Of a DNA stretch of 64,000 bases, positions 37,058 through 45,694 are shown piece after piece; within the stretch, counting starts at the first letter, position 1; every line of letters begins with the position of its first letter. The translations under genes were made by a program, and so were the position numbers. The notes beneath the pieces are model-generated. The model worked only from the letters and a program-made list of their open reading frames with translations. It was not told the DNA's origin and did not search any database. The stretch is from Prevotella sp. oral taxon 376 (GTDB lineage Bacteria; Bacteroidota; Bacteroidia; Bacteroidales; Bacteroidaceae). The stretch is taken from positions 310,001 to 374,000 of the forward strand of contig NZ_PYXG01000001.1 in assembly GCF_003043945.1 (NCBI RefSeq). Reading direction: 5' to 3'.

Positions 37058-37879
37058 CTATTTCTGCCAGTCTTCCCAACGATAATCCCTGACGATGCCG
37101 TCGCCGACCGACTGTATCGAGGCGAGCCGTCCGTCGTCGCCAAAGACGGAACGGTATAGGTCGAAATGACCGTCTGGATAGCTTATCCGGTAAGGAACAC
37201 CCACCGGAAACTCTCCGAAATAACCTTTCTGCAGAAACGGCAGCAGCCACCACTTGCCCCAGTAATGGGCAAACAGCTCGGCCATGACGGTCTGCGACAC
37301 CGGCTTTGCCTCGTCATAGTCCACCTTCCGCTCAATCATCAGGCGGCCGTCGGGCGACTTCAGCCGGACGGCCGTCAGCCTTGCGCCCTCCCAGACATAG
37401 TCCGTCTGTCCGGCCCTGACAAGATGCCGGGCAGCGTCATATACAAAACGGGTCATGGTGCCATGGCCTAGAGGCTTTCCGGCGACAATCAGTCCCTCGC
37501 GGAGGAGATATTCGCACCGCCCCGACCGACCCTCCCGAGTGATGAAGGAACTGTCGGTATAGGTGAATCGCAGATGCTCGTCGGGGAATCCCCGCTGGCT
37601 GTAGACGGCATGGACAGGCCTCCCCGCCGTGTCGCAGTAAAACTTCTGCGAGCATATTTCCTGCCCGAACAGGGAGGCGAAGAAACCCGAAGGCCTCTCC
37701 CTGACGGTGAGAAAAGGCAGCAATCCCCGCGTGCTCATCGAGTCCGGACGACCAAGGGAATCCGTATAGGCTGGATATCGCGCCGTGTCAGGATTTCCCC
37801 CGGTCGGCAATTCTTCTTTTTTACAGGAACAAAACACCAACGAGCAAAAGACCGTGAGCCAGAAAACGCTTCGCCACAT
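37058..37879 (-). CDS. Hypothetical lipoprotein with YD-like repeat segments
   Basis: A 273-aa lipoprotein (signal ending FCSC, Cys at residue 19, followed by KKEE). The body contains repeated short strands with D-x-x-G-R patterns (YCDTAGRPVHAVYS, FVYDAARHLVRAG, SPDGRLMIERKVDY, FGDDGRLASI) that resemble degenerate YD/RHS-type repeats. It lies directly upstream of rsgA with no gap, so it shares that transcript. I recognise no named family. Confidence 0.8.
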   Translation of the reverse strand: MWRSVFWLTVFCSLVFCSCKKEELPTGGNPDTARYPAYTDSLGRPDSMSTRGLLPFLTVRERPSGFFASLFGQEICSQKFYCDTAGRPVHAVYSQRGFPDEHLRFTYTDSSFITREGRSGRCEYLLREGLIVAGKPLGHGTMTRFVYDAARHLVRAGQTDYVWEGARLTAVRLKSPDGRLMIERKVDYDEAKPVSQTVMAELFAHYWGKWWLLPFLQKGYFGEFPVGVPYRISYPDGHFDLYRSVFGDDGRLASIQSVGDGIVRDYRWEDWQK

Positions 37880-38818
37880 CTAAAAAGCCTCCCGATATTT
37901 GTTCTCGTCCTTATCCTGCAACATGCTCAGATAAGACTGGTAGCGGGAAGCTGCAATCTCGTGATTTTCCACTGCCCGGAGGACGGCGCACCCCGGCTCG
38001 TGGGTATGGGAACAGTTGGAGAAGCGGCAATTCTTGGAGAAACGGAAGATTTCCCGAAAGTAACTGGTGATCTCCCCGGGCTCCATGTCGAAGGTGCCAA
38101 AGCCCTTGATACCCGGCGTATCTATCACATAGCCGCCCCCGGGCACATCCAGCATCTCGCTGAAGGTGGTGGTGTGCATGCCCATATCGTGCGCGCCGGA
38201 GATCTCCCGGGTCTTCAGTTGCGCCCCGGGAATGAGGAGGTTGATCAGCGTAGACTTCCCTACGCCGCTATTGCCGCTGAGAACGCTGATCCGGTCGGTC
38301 AGCAGCGCCTTTACCTCCGGTATCCCCGTGCCCAGCTTGGCAGACACCTGAAGGCACCGATAGCCCACCGTTTCATAGAGCCCGACCATCATTTCCTGAT
38401 AGCGGAGCTCGTCGGCATCGAGCAGATCGGTCTTGTTGAAGAGCAGAACCACCGGCACGCTATAGGCCTCGGCAGAAGCTAAAAAACGATCGATGAAAGT
38501 GGTTGAGGTCTGCGGATGGCTCACCGTAGCCACCAGCAGAGCCTGATCCACATTCGCCGCGATGATGTGGCTCTGCTTCGAGAGGTTCTGCGATTTGCGT
38601 ATGATATAGTTGCGGCGGTCGGCAATGGCCGTAATGAAGGCCGTTCCCTCTTGGTTTTCCTCGATTTCCACATGGTCGCCCACGGCCACAGGATTGGTCG
38701 ACCGGATGCCTTTCAGGCGGAAATTCCCCTTGATCTTGGAGTCAACGATCCGCCCGCCTTCGGTCTTGACGGTGTACCAACTTCCCGTATTCTTGATTAT
38801 CAAACCCTTCATAGACAC
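37880..38818 (-). CDS. rsgA: Ribosome small subunit biogenesis GTPase RsgA
   Basis: A late 30S assembly GTPase. It has the circularly permuted G-domain order expected: G4 [10 protein letters not shown] precedes the P-loop [16 protein letters not shown], with G3 DTPGIKGFG after it. An OB fold occupies residues ~1-75 and a C-terminal zinc finger is visible (C-x-C-x-H-x-C in [15 protein letters not shown]). The 312-aa length is standard. Confidence 0.96.
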   Translation of the reverse strand: MSMKGLIIKNTGSWYTVKTEGGRIVDSKIKGNFRLKGIRSTNPVAVGDHVEIEENQEGTAFITAIADRRNYIIRKSQNLSKQSHIIAANVDQALLVATVSHPQTSTTFIDRFLASAEAYSVPVVLLFNKTDLLDADELRYQEMMVGLYETVGYRCLQVSAKLGTGIPEVKALLTDRISVLSGNSGVGKSTLINLLIPGAQLKTREISGAHDMGMHTTTFSEMLDVPGGGYVIDTPGIKGFGTFDMEPGEITSYFREIFRFSKNCRFSNCSHTHEPGCAVLRAVENHEIAASRYQSYLSMLQDKDENKYREAF

Positions 38819-38867
38819 AATATTCCCCAGCTCTGCCCCTACGGGAGGAAGGCTGGGGAGCGATGGC

Positions 38868-39428
38868 TTATACCGTCATGATTTCCTTCTGCTTAGCCTC
38901 GAGGAGCGCGTCTATCTTCTTGATGAACTTGTCGTGCAGCTTCTGCAGGTCGTTCTCGGCGTCTTTCTCCAAGTCTTCAGACAGGCCGTCCTTGATGGCT
39001 TTCTTCAGCTTGTCCTTGATTTCGCCGCGCACATTGCGCACCTCTACCTTTGTTTTCTCGCCGATCTTGTTGCATTGCTTCACCAGTTCCTGGCGACGCT
39101 CGCCCGTAGGCTGCGGCAGTGTCAGGCGAATCACTTCCCCGTTGTTCTCCGGAGTGATGCCCAGGTCGCTGTCCATGATCCCCTTCTCGATGTCGCGGAT
39201 GGTCTTCTTGTCCCACGGACGGATGGCGATGGTGCGAGCATCGGGCACCGACACCGTGGCTACTTGGTTCAACGGGACTACCGAACCATAAGAATTTACC
39301 TTCACGCCGTCGAGAAGCGCCACATTAGCTCGCCCCGCACGGATGTGTGCCAACGATTCTTCCAGATACATCGCCGCCATTTCCATGCGGTCTTCTGCCT
39401 CTTTCAATGTTGCTTTTACATCAATCAT
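38868..39428 (-). CDS. frr: Ribosome recycling factor
   Basis: Splits post-termination ribosomes with EF-G. The 186-aa protein matches throughout: [37 protein letters not shown] and [18 protein letters not shown] are family signatures, and a coiled-coil C-terminus follows. The -7 box TAAATTTGT lies at 39459-39467. It may run on into rsgA, 49 bases downstream. Confidence 0.97.
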   Translation of the reverse strand: MIDVKATLKEAEDRMEMAAMYLEESLAHIRAGRANVALLDGVKVNSYGSVVPLNQVATVSVPDARTIAIRPWDKKTIRDIEKGIMDSDLGITPENNGEVIRLTLPQPTGERRQELVKQCNKIGEKTKVEVRNVRGEIKDKLKKAIKDGLSEDLEKDAENDLQKLHDKFIKKIDALLEAKQKEIMTV

Positions 39429-39458
39429 ATTTTCGTAGTATTTGTTTATTCCTGGCCT

Positions 39459-39467
39459 ACAAATTTA
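39459..39467 (-). promoter_or_regulatory. -7 box TAAATTTGT for frr
   Basis: Good -7 box on the minus strand, 30 bases upstream of the frr ATG. Confidence 0.6.
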
Positions 39468-39478
39468 GATATTATTTC

Positions 39479-39949
39479 TCAAAACTCCAACTCCGCGGAT
39501 AGAATTTTTGAAATATTCTCAAGACAGAGCCTGTCTACCTCGTCGAAGGCAGCCAGCTCGCGGCTGTCTACATCTATCTCCGCCACCACCTCGCCACCGT
39601 CGTTACGAATTGGGACGACAATCTCCGAGCGGCTCTCCGATGAACAGGCGATGTGGCCCGGGAAGCATTCCACATCGGGGACGACGACGGTTGAATTCAG
39701 CACCCACGCCGTGCCGCAGACGCCCTTGCCCTTGCGGATGGTCATACAAGCCACGGGGCCTTGGAAGGGACCCAGCTGCAACTCGCCGCCGCGCACGAGA
39801 TAGAACCCCACCCACCAATAGACATCGGGGAAGGCGGCGCGCATTGCCGCCGACACATTCGACAGGGCACCCGTCAGGTTGTTCTCGCCGGCCACCAGGC
39901 TCTTCACCTGGGCGCAGAGCAACCGGTATTTTTCTTCCTTCGTTTCCAT
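39479..39949 (-). CDS. GAF-domain free methionine-(R)-sulfoxide reductase
   Basis: A 156-aa GAF-fold enzyme that reduces free Met-R-sulfoxide. All three cysteines expected for this activity are seen: GVCGTAWV, and the two in DVECFPGHIACSS. Other family marks are DVYWWVGFYLV and SEIVVPI. It lies upstream of frr with 50 bases between. Confidence 0.92.
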   Translation of the reverse strand: METKEEKYRLLCAQVKSLVAGENNLTGALSNVSAAMRAAFPDVYWWVGFYLVRGGELQLGPFQGPVACMTIRKGKGVCGTAWVLNSTVVVPDVECFPGHIACSSESRSEIVVPIRNDGGEVVAEIDVDSRELAAFDEVDRLCLENISKILSAELEF

Positions 39950-40053
39950 ACGATGGACAAAAATAAGAAAAACTATTGAAAAGGCAAAAAGATTGCCCGA
40001 CTTTCTATGCGGACCGCTATCTTTTCATCCGGAAACGGAGGGAGGGATTGCGA

Positions 40054-40152
40054 AAGGCCGTCTTCTGTCTGACAAAATCGGCGAGATTGAACGACGAAAT
40101 CGGCGAAATCGTGGGACAAAATCGCCGATTTTGTCAGACAGAAGACGGCCTT
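40054..40152. repeat. Palindromic element with 31-bp arms (copy 2 of the TGACAAAATCGGCGA family)
   Basis: Perfect 31-bp inverted arms (40054-40084, 40122-40152) enclose a 37-base core with two further AAATCGGCGA words. The outer part AAGGCCGTCTTCTGTC is absent from copy 1. There is no T-run on either side, so it is not a normal terminator. The same GGCCGTCTTCTG word also appears near 45075. Confidence 0.8.
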
Positions 40153-40198
40153 CAGGTTTTCAGGAGGCATGTCGCCCGGGAAAGGTGGGCGGCCAAGG

Positions 40199-40693
40199 CT
40201 ATTGCTGACACGGGGAGCCGGACCTCAGAGTGGCATCCGACACCTCGACCACCCGCCCCCGGGCGTCGGTGCGGACATGGATATATGCCGAGGCCATGCA
40301 GCCCCTCGGCCTGACAAGCTCATACCGGGAGTTGGGCAGCAGGGTGATGCGCCGCGTGCGGCGGACGCGGTCTTCCAGGCGAGATGCCTCCAGGCCGAAC
40401 ACGCCCATGCAACTGACGGTATAGTCGGCAGGGATGGAATCCAAGCGAAGCGAGGGATGGGAGGCGCGAGAATCGTCTTTCCGCTTGATGAGATAGCTGT
40501 CTTCCACGGAGTCGCAGTTGGATATATACAGGCCCAGTCCCACGGCATCCCATCCGCTGCGGCTGATGAAAGTCTGCCGCTCGAGGTCGTATTCGAACCT
40601 GCCGGAGTCGATGCAGGCTTTGTAAAAGAACTCTGCGAACAGAGCGAGCAGCAGCAAGACTATCACGAGCAGGACGATTCTCTTCCACTTCAT
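40199..40693 (-). CDS. Single-pass membrane protein, hypothetical
   Basis: A 164-aa protein with one N-terminal helix (residues ~5-23, RIVLLVIVLLLLALFAEFF) and a soluble domain outside the cytoplasm. It contains three cysteines (SNCDSVED, VSCMGVF, RGCMASAY), possibly disulfide-linked. The start overlaps the rsmA stop by 4 bases, so it is translationally coupled to rsmA. No family recognised. Confidence 0.75.
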   Translation of the reverse strand: MKWKRIVLLVIVLLLLALFAEFFYKACIDSGRFEYDLERQTFISRSGWDAVGLGLYISNCDSVEDSYLIKRKDDSRASHPSLRLDSIPADYTVSCMGVFGLEASRLEDRVRRTRRITLLPNSRYELVRPRGCMASAYIHVRTDARGRVVEVSDATLRSGSPCQQ

Positions 40694-41493
40694 GGCGCCC
40701 CTCGGTTGAGTTCTTTTTCAACGATGTTCGTGAGATCGACGAACTCCGCCACGGAGAGCTGCTCCGGGCGGCGCGTCATGCCGTCCTGCTGATAGAATTC
40801 GGGAGCGGGCTGCTGTCCGGCGAAGAGCTGTCGCAGCGACACGCGGAGCATCTTGCGGCGCTGGTTGAACACCGCCTTCACCACCCGCTTGAAAAGCTTC
40901 TCGTCGCAGCCGAGGTCGGTAACGCCGTTGCGCATCATGCGGATGACGGCACTCTTCACCTTGGGCGGCGGGTTGAAGACGCCCTCGTCGACGGTGAAGA
41001 GGTACTCCACATCATACCACGCCTGTATCAGCACGGAGAGGATGCCGTAGTCTCTGTTGCCCGGCGCGGAGGCCATGCGCAGGGCCACCTCACGCTGGAT
41101 CATGCCCGTGCAGCAGGGAATGAGGTCCTTGAAGTCGAGCATCTTGAAGAATATCTGCGAGCTGATGTCATAGGGATAGTTGCCCGTGAGCACGAACGGG
41201 CGACCTCCGAACACATCCGCCAGGTCCATCCGGAGAAAGTCCTCGCCGATGACGCGGTCGCGAAGGGTCGGGAAATGCTCGTGCAGATAGCCAACGCTTT
41301 CTGCATCGATCTCCACTGCCTTCACCTCCTGGGGCTTCTTCACGAGATACTGGGTGAGGACTCCCATGCCCGGGCCGATCTCCAGCACGGGGATGTCGGG
41401 GCACGCGTCGACGGTATCGGCAATGCGCCGGGCTATATCCAGATCGGTCAGGAAGTGCTGGCCAAGGTTCTTCTTTGGCTTTACAGGTTTCAT
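40690..41493 (-). CDS. rsmA: 16S rRNA dimethyladenosine transferase RsmA (KsgA)
   Basis: Dimethylates A1518 and A1519 of 16S rRNA. The N-terminus KKNLGQHFLTDLDIARRI is diagnostic. The SAM site is VLEIGPGMGVLTQYLV and the catalytic motif IV is GNYPYDISSQI. The start at ATG 41491-41493 is fixed by the promoter box at 41513-41521, which lies inside the longer reading frame. Length 267 aa, normal. Confidence 0.96.
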   Translation of the reverse strand: MKPVKPKKNLGQHFLTDLDIARRIADTVDACPDIPVLEIGPGMGVLTQYLVKKPQEVKAVEIDAESVGYLHEHFPTLRDRVIGEDFLRMDLADVFGGRPFVLTGNYPYDISSQIFFKMLDFKDLIPCCTGMIQREVALRMASAPGNRDYGILSVLIQAWYDVEYLFTVDEGVFNPPPKVKSAVIRMMRNGVTDLGCDEKLFKRVVKAVFNQRRKMLRVSLRQLFAGQQPAPEFYQQDGMTRRPEQLSVAEFVDLTNIVEKELNRGAP

Positions 41494-41512
41494 ATTCGCT
41501 GCGATTGATGCC

Positions 41513-41521
41513 ACAAAGATA
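41513..41521 (-). promoter_or_regulatory. -7 box TATCTTTGT for rsmA
   Basis: Box on the minus strand 19 bases upstream of the rsmA ATG, right after the terminator of the tiny gene. Confidence 0.65.
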
Positions 41522-41545
41522 CGCATAATAATCGAGAAAAAGAAA

Positions 41546-41574
41546 GTGGCGAGTCGATAAAATCAACCCGCCAC
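41546..41574 (-). terminator. Terminator of the tiny 27-aa gene
   Basis: Hairpin GTGGCG...CGCCAC (41546-41551 with 41569-41574) extended by inner pairs, followed on the minus strand by CTTTCTTTTT. It separates the tiny gene from rsmA. Confidence 0.75.
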
Positions 41575-41620
41575 GCTATTTAAATTTTAAATCTTTTTCT
41601 GATTACGATGGGATGAACTA

Positions 41621-41704
41621 TCACCCCATGTTTAAGTCGCCATTAACACGAATAGCCTGTGCTATCATGACTGATACGACGAAAAATGACATTAACAATA
41701 CCAT
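41621..41704 (-). CDS. Tiny 27-aa hydrophobic peptide gene
   Basis: ATG 41702-41704 to TGA 41621-41623 encodes MVLLMSFFVVSVMIAQAIRV followed by NGDLNMG: one short membrane helix and a polar tail. It has a complete unit of its own: a -7 box at 41837-41845, an AAAGGA ribosome site 7 bases before the ATG, and a strong terminator at 41546-41574. It could instead be a leader or the decoy frame of a ~300-nt RNA. Confidence 0.5.
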   Translation of the reverse strand: MVLLMSFFVVSVMIAQAIRVNGDLNMG

Positions 41705-41836
41705 AATTTTTCCTTTCTTTTAAAATTTGTTATCCTTTATTCAAATGTGGAGCGATGAGAGATTCCCCAAAGGGACTTTAGACTCTCGGTCGTTTGTGTC
41801 AACTCCGTTATCAACTAACCCTCTTTCTTTTCGTCT

Positions 41837-41845
41837 GCAAAGGTA
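41837..41845 (-). promoter_or_regulatory. -7 box TACCTTTGC for the tiny peptide/RNA transcript
   Basis: Exact box giving a ~300-nt transcript with a 130-nt leader that ends at the hairpin 41546-41574. The leader contains a GAGAG...CTCTC hairpin-like region at about 41766-41796. Confidence 0.6.
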
Positions 41846-41971
41846 ATACGGAAAACTTGTGTGCGCAAACAATTTGTGAAGGAATCGCGTTTTATCGGCC
41901 TTTTGTTGACCCAAATCAACGAGACAGGGAAATTAAAGCACCTTTTATTTTGTATTTCCGCCGATTTACAT

Positions 41972-41980
41972 TATTTTTGC
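41972..41980 (+). promoter_or_regulatory. -7 box TATTTTTGC for the flippase-like gene
   Basis: Box ends 7 bases before ATG 41988, so the mRNA would have almost no leader. Confidence 0.6.
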
Positions 41981-41987
41981 AACGAAG

Positions 41988-43022
41988 ATGGAAATATCGA
42001 AGAACATAGGCAACAATATCCTGAAGATAGCTTTCTCGCTGCTGTTGGGAGGCGCGATCCTGTATTGGATGTATCGTGGATTCGACTTTCAGAGGATAGA
42101 GAAAGTGCTCCTGCACGAGATGGACTGGACCTGGATGCTGTTGTCTTTCCCTTTCGGCATCCTCGCGCAGATGTTCCGGGGATGGCGGTGGAGGCAAACC
42201 TTGGAGCCGCTGGGCGAGCATCCGCGTGCCGATGTGAGCGTGAACGCCGTCTTCCTGTCGTATGCGGCCAGCCTGATTATCCCCAGAATCGGAGAGTTCA
42301 CCCGCTGCGGCGTGCTGAAAAGGTATGACCATGTGCCGTTTTCGAAGGCCTTGGGAACGGTGATTACCGAGCGTGCCATCGACTCGCTGCTGGTCATGCT
42401 CATCACGCTGCTGGTATTTCTTTTCCAAATCAGAGTCTTCACTCACTTCTTCAATCAGACAGGAACCTCGCTCGAGGATTTTCTCCGCAGCTTTTCCGTT
42501 GCCGGATGGCTCGTTACGGGCATATGCATGCTTGCCGTGGTGATACTCGTGGCCTATCTGATCCGCCGCCTCTCCATATATAATAAGGTAAAGGCCACAC
42601 TGAACGGAGTATGGCAGGGCATCCTTTCGGTCAAGAAAGTGAGGAACGCCCCGCTGTTCATCGTCTTCACCCTGGCCATCTGGGGCAGCTATTTCCTGCA
42701 CTATTACCTCACCTTCTTCTGCTTTGACGCCACTGCCAAACTTGGCCTCTCATGTGCCTTGGTAACCTTCATCGTGGGCTCGATAGCCGTCATCGTGCCG
42801 ACACCCAACGGCATGGGGCCCTGGCATTTCGCGGTGAAGACCATGCTCGTCTTATACGGAGTAACCGACACCGACGCCCTCTACTTCGTGCTCATCGTGC
42901 ACTCGGTGCAGACGCTGCTTGTCGTGGCGCTCGGCATCTATGCCTGGACAGCCCTTTCCTTTACCCGAAGAAGAGAAGGCGAGACCGCCGCTGAAAATAC
43001 GAAAAATCAAGATAGTTACTAA
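41988..43022 (+). CDS. Flippase-like/lysylphosphatidylglycerol synthase TM-region protein (UPF0104)
   Basis: A 344-aa inner-membrane protein with about eight helices. The pattern FPFGILAQMFRGWRWRQTLEPLG and the late GSIAVIVPTPNGMGPWHFA are hallmarks of the UPF0104/YbhN group, related to the flippase half of MprF. It probably moves a lipid or lipid-linked compound across the membrane. pepD follows 55 bases downstream. Confidence 0.88.
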   Translation: MEISKNIGNNILKIAFSLLLGGAILYWMYRGFDFQRIEKVLLHEMDWTWMLLSFPFGILAQMFRGWRWRQTLEPLGEHPRADVSVNAVFLSYAASLIIPRIGEFTRCGVLKRYDHVPFSKALGTVITERAIDSLLVMLITLLVFLFQIRVFTHFFNQTGTSLEDFLRSFSVAGWLVTGICMLAVVILVAYLIRRLSIYNKVKATLNGVWQGILSVKKVRNAPLFIVFTLAIWGSYFLHYYLTFFCFDATAKLGLSCALVTFIVGSIAVIVPTPNGMGPWHFAVKTMLVLYGVTDTDALYFVLIVHSVQTLLVVALGIYAWTALSFTRRREGETAAENTKNQDSY

Positions 43023-43077
43023 CCTGAGAAGCCGGAAGGGTGGATTGCCCTGCCGCTTCCCCTTAAAAGAAAAAGCT

Positions 43078-44532
43078 ATGAACGAAATGAAAGATCTGAG
43101 TCCCGCGTGCATCTGGAAGAATTTTCACGCACTGACACAAGTTCCCCGTCCCTCGGGACATCTGGAAAAAGTACAGCAATTCCTGCTCGACTTCGCCAAG
43201 GAGGCGGGCGTAGAGGCCGTAAAAGACAGCGGCGGCAACATCATCATGCGGAAGCCCGCCACGCCGGGAATGGAGAATCGCAAGGCCGTGGTGCTGCAGG
43301 CGCACATGGACATGGTGCCCCAGAAGTCGCCGGAGAGCGCGCACAACTTCGAGACCGACCCCATCGAGACCTACATCGAGGACGGATGGGTGCACGCGAA
43401 GGGCACGACCCTCGGGGCCGACGACGGTCTCGGCGTGGCCGCAATCATGGCCGTGATGGAGGCCAAGGACCTGAAGCACGGGCCCGTAGAGGGGCTGATT
43501 ACGCGCGACGAGGAGACCGGCATGTTCGGTGCCAACGACCTTCCGACCGATGTGCTGCATGGAGACATCCTCATGAACCTTGATTCCGAGACCTGGGGAA
43601 AGTTCGTCATCGGCAGTGCCGGCGGCATCGACATCAACAGCGAGCTGGGATATCAGGAAGTGGAGAACGACCAGGAGGCGGCCCTGAAAGTTACCCTGAA
43701 GGGCTTGCGGGGAGGCCACTCCGGCCTTGAGATCAACGAGGGTCGCGCCAACGCCAACAAGCAGATGGTGCGCTTCGTGCGCAAGGCCGTGGCGGAGCAC
43801 GGTGCCCGTCTCGCCACCTGGCACGGCGGCAACATGCGCAACGCGATTCCATTCAAGGCCGAAGTGGTGATTGCCCTGCCCCAGAACGAGGTTGAGCCGG
43901 TCAAGAAACTCGTGGCAGACTTCAAGGCTGCCCTCGAGGACGAGTTCAAGACCATCGAGAAAGGCATCGAGTTCTTCACCGAAGAGACCGGAAAGCCCGC
44001 CACGCTCGTCCCCGTGGAGATTCAGGACAACCTCATCGATGCCATCTACGCCTGCCATGACGGCGTTGTCCGCCAGATTCCCGTTTACCCGGAGGTCGTG
44101 GAAACCTCGTCCAACCTCGCCATCATCGATATCGAGAACGGCAAGGCCGCATTCAAGATCCTGGCCCGCTCGAGCCGCGAAGACATGAAGGAATACATCG
44201 TCGAGACCATCACCAGCTGCCTCGACATGACCGGGATGAAGACCGTTACCAGCGGAAGCTATGGTGGCTGGGACCCGAATCCCGACAGCGAGATCCTGCA
44301 TTTGCTGAAGAAAATCTACAAGGAGCAGAACGGCACGGAAGGCATCGTCCAGGTGGACCACGCCGGACTGGAGTGCTCGATCATCCTCGGAAAGTATCCC
44401 GGCATGGATGTCGTGAGCCTCGGCCCCACTATCCGGAGCCCTCACACGACGACGGAGCGTTGCGAGATTGCCACCGTAGAGCCCTTCTGGAACCTGCTCA
44501 AGCAAGCCCTTGAGAAGATTCCGGCAAAGTAA
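43078..44532 (+). CDS. pepD: Cytosolic dipeptidase, aminoacyl-histidine dipeptidase type (M20)
   Basis: A 484-aa zinc peptidase of the M20C family. Metal and catalytic marks: HMDMVPQK (His, Asp), GTTLGADDGLGVAAIMA (bridging Asp) and TRDEETGMFGAN (Glu-Glu). The lid/dimer domain holds the LRGGHSGLEI motif, and the C-terminal His ligand lies in IRSPHTTTERCEI. ATG 43078 is chosen because the longer frame lies inside the flippase gene. Confidence 0.95.
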   Translation: MNEMKDLSPACIWKNFHALTQVPRPSGHLEKVQQFLLDFAKEAGVEAVKDSGGNIIMRKPATPGMENRKAVVLQAHMDMVPQKSPESAHNFETDPIETYIEDGWVHAKGTTLGADDGLGVAAIMAVMEAKDLKHGPVEGLITRDEETGMFGANDLPTDVLHGDILMNLDSETWGKFVIGSAGGIDINSELGYQEVENDQEAALKVTLKGLRGGHSGLEINEGRANANKQMVRFVRKAVAEHGARLATWHGGNMRNAIPFKAEVVIALPQNEVEPVKKLVADFKAALEDEFKTIEKGIEFFTEETGKPATLVPVEIQDNLIDAIYACHDGVVRQIPVYPEVVETSSNLAIIDIENGKAAFKILARSSREDMKEYIVETITSCLDMTGMKTVTSGSYGGWDPNPDSEILHLLKKIYKEQNGTEGIVQVDHAGLECSIILGKYPGMDVVSLGPTIRSPHTTTERCEIATVEPFWNLLKQALEKIPAK

Positions 44533-44698
44533 GGCCAGCTTAAAAAACGGAAAAGAAAGAGAATTCTATCGTGGAGAACCCGCCCCACGACCTCTTGGGG
44601 CGTTCAGAGAGGGTTGCCGGAATCGGAATCACGATTCTGGATGGTGTCGTTAGACGAAGAATAAGCCCTCCTTTTCTCCATTCTAAAGGCGCGATAAG

Positions 44699-44730
44699 AA
44701 CGGCTTGCCTCCCTGGGAAGGCAAGCCGTT
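44699..44730 (+). terminator. Hairpin after pepD, probable terminator
   Basis: Perfect 11-bp inverted repeat AACGGCTTGCC / GGCAAGCCGTT with a 10-base loop, followed by CCGACTCTTTAC. The T content is low, so termination is likely but not certain. Confidence 0.5.
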
Positions 44731-44880
44731 CCGACTCTTTACAACGGAATGGGGAGACGGAATGAATGCCTTGACATCCCACGAGAAGTTATTTCCAAAT
44801 AAGCAACTAAAAACCGGGGGCTTTTAACAATTCGGCCCGCGAGAGTGCCCGCGGTTTCTATCAGCCAGCACCTTGGCCGC

Positions 44881-45100
44881 AAAACGGGGCTAAATTCACG
44901 ACTTTTGCAAGGTGCTGGAAATCATTGATTTATAGACAGAAAGACAAGGAAGCATATCTGAAAGGGGACGGCCAAGTCGGCTGAAAGCGGTCTTTTACAG
45001 TACTGTTAACGGCTAAAAGGCGAATAAAAGGCGGCCAAAAGCGGTGCAGATAGCGGCCAACGACAAGGCAAAAGGCCGTCTTCTGCCTTACAGATTGCCA
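44881..45100. repeat. Interspersed non-coding repeat, copy C
   Basis: Bases 44881-44960 align with copy B (25060-25140). After that GTTAACGGCTAAAAGGC (45005-45021) repeats the AACGGC words, and CAAAAGGCCGTCTTCTGCC (near 45069) matches the outer arm of the palindrome at 40054. The gap 44533-45280 holds no gene I can support. Confidence 0.65.
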
Positions 45101-45280
45101 TTTTTTAGCCTTCAAGAGCTCAAAAAAACGAAAAACGGGAACGGTCCCGCCGCTGGAATCCGATTTTTTGCCGCACTTTTCCAAAGCGTTTTTCGGGAGG
45201 GATTTAACTTAAAATATGTTATGAAGAGACTGTTTCCCGAATCTTGCGGACAGCCCCTTGCGGGTCTCGGGAAAAATCAC

Positions 45281-45289
45281 TATCTTTGC
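45281..45289 (+). promoter_or_regulatory. -7 box TATCTTTGC for the SMR operon
   Basis: Exact box giving a ~70-base leader before ATG 45365. I looked for guanidine-riboswitch motifs in that leader and saw none. Confidence 0.7.
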
Positions 45290-45364
45290 GGACACTAAAA
45301 AATCCTCGGGAAGGAGACGCCGGACATTGCCGCAGCCCTCAAGTAGGATCGTTTGACAACCGTT

Positions 45365-45694
45365 ATGAATTGGATGATTCTGATTATTGCCGGACTGTGC
45401 GAATGCGCCTTTACTTTCTGTCTGGGCAAGGCGAAAGACACCATCGGCACGCCTCACACGCTCTGGCTCGCCGGCTTCGGAGTGTTCACCTTGCTCAGCA
45501 TGCTGCTGCTCATGAAAGCCACGCAAACCCTTCCACTGGGCACGGCCTACCCCGTTTGGACAGGCATCGGAGCCGTGGGAACGGTCATTCTGGGCATCTT
45601 CTATTTCCACGAGCCCGCCACCTTCTGGCGCCTGTTCTTCATCTGCACGCTCATTCTTTCCATCGTAGGACTTAAAACCATCTCGCCATCATGA
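45365..45694 (+). CDS. SMR-family exporter, Gdx/SugE-like
   Basis: A 109-aa four-helix membrane protein. The catalytic Glu sits in the first helix (AGLCECAFTFCLG), and LPLGTAYPVWTGIGAVGTVILG carries the TGIGAVG signature that separates guanidinium exporters (Gdx) from drug-exporting EmrE types. It works as a dual-topology dimer. ATG 45365 is preferred over an upstream TTG. The 4-base overlap with the next gene implies coupling. Confidence 0.88.
   Translation: MNWMILIIAGLCECAFTFCLGKAKDTIGTPHTLWLAGFGVFTLLSMLLLMKATQTLPLGTAYPVWTGIGAVGTVILGIFYFHEPATFWRLFFICTLILSIVGLKTISPS

Noticed and set aside
40054..40152. Palindrome as terminator of the rsmA operon
   Set aside because: No T-run follows it on the minus strand, and the sister element sits between divergent genes.
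43063..44505. 480-codon minus-strand frame inside pepD
   Set aside because: Antisense shadow of pepD, whose zinc motifs are complete on the plus strand.
45290..45364. Guanidine riboswitch ahead of the Gdx-like exporter
   Set aside because: The leader is only ~70 bases and lacks the conserved ACGR-type motifs I looked for.
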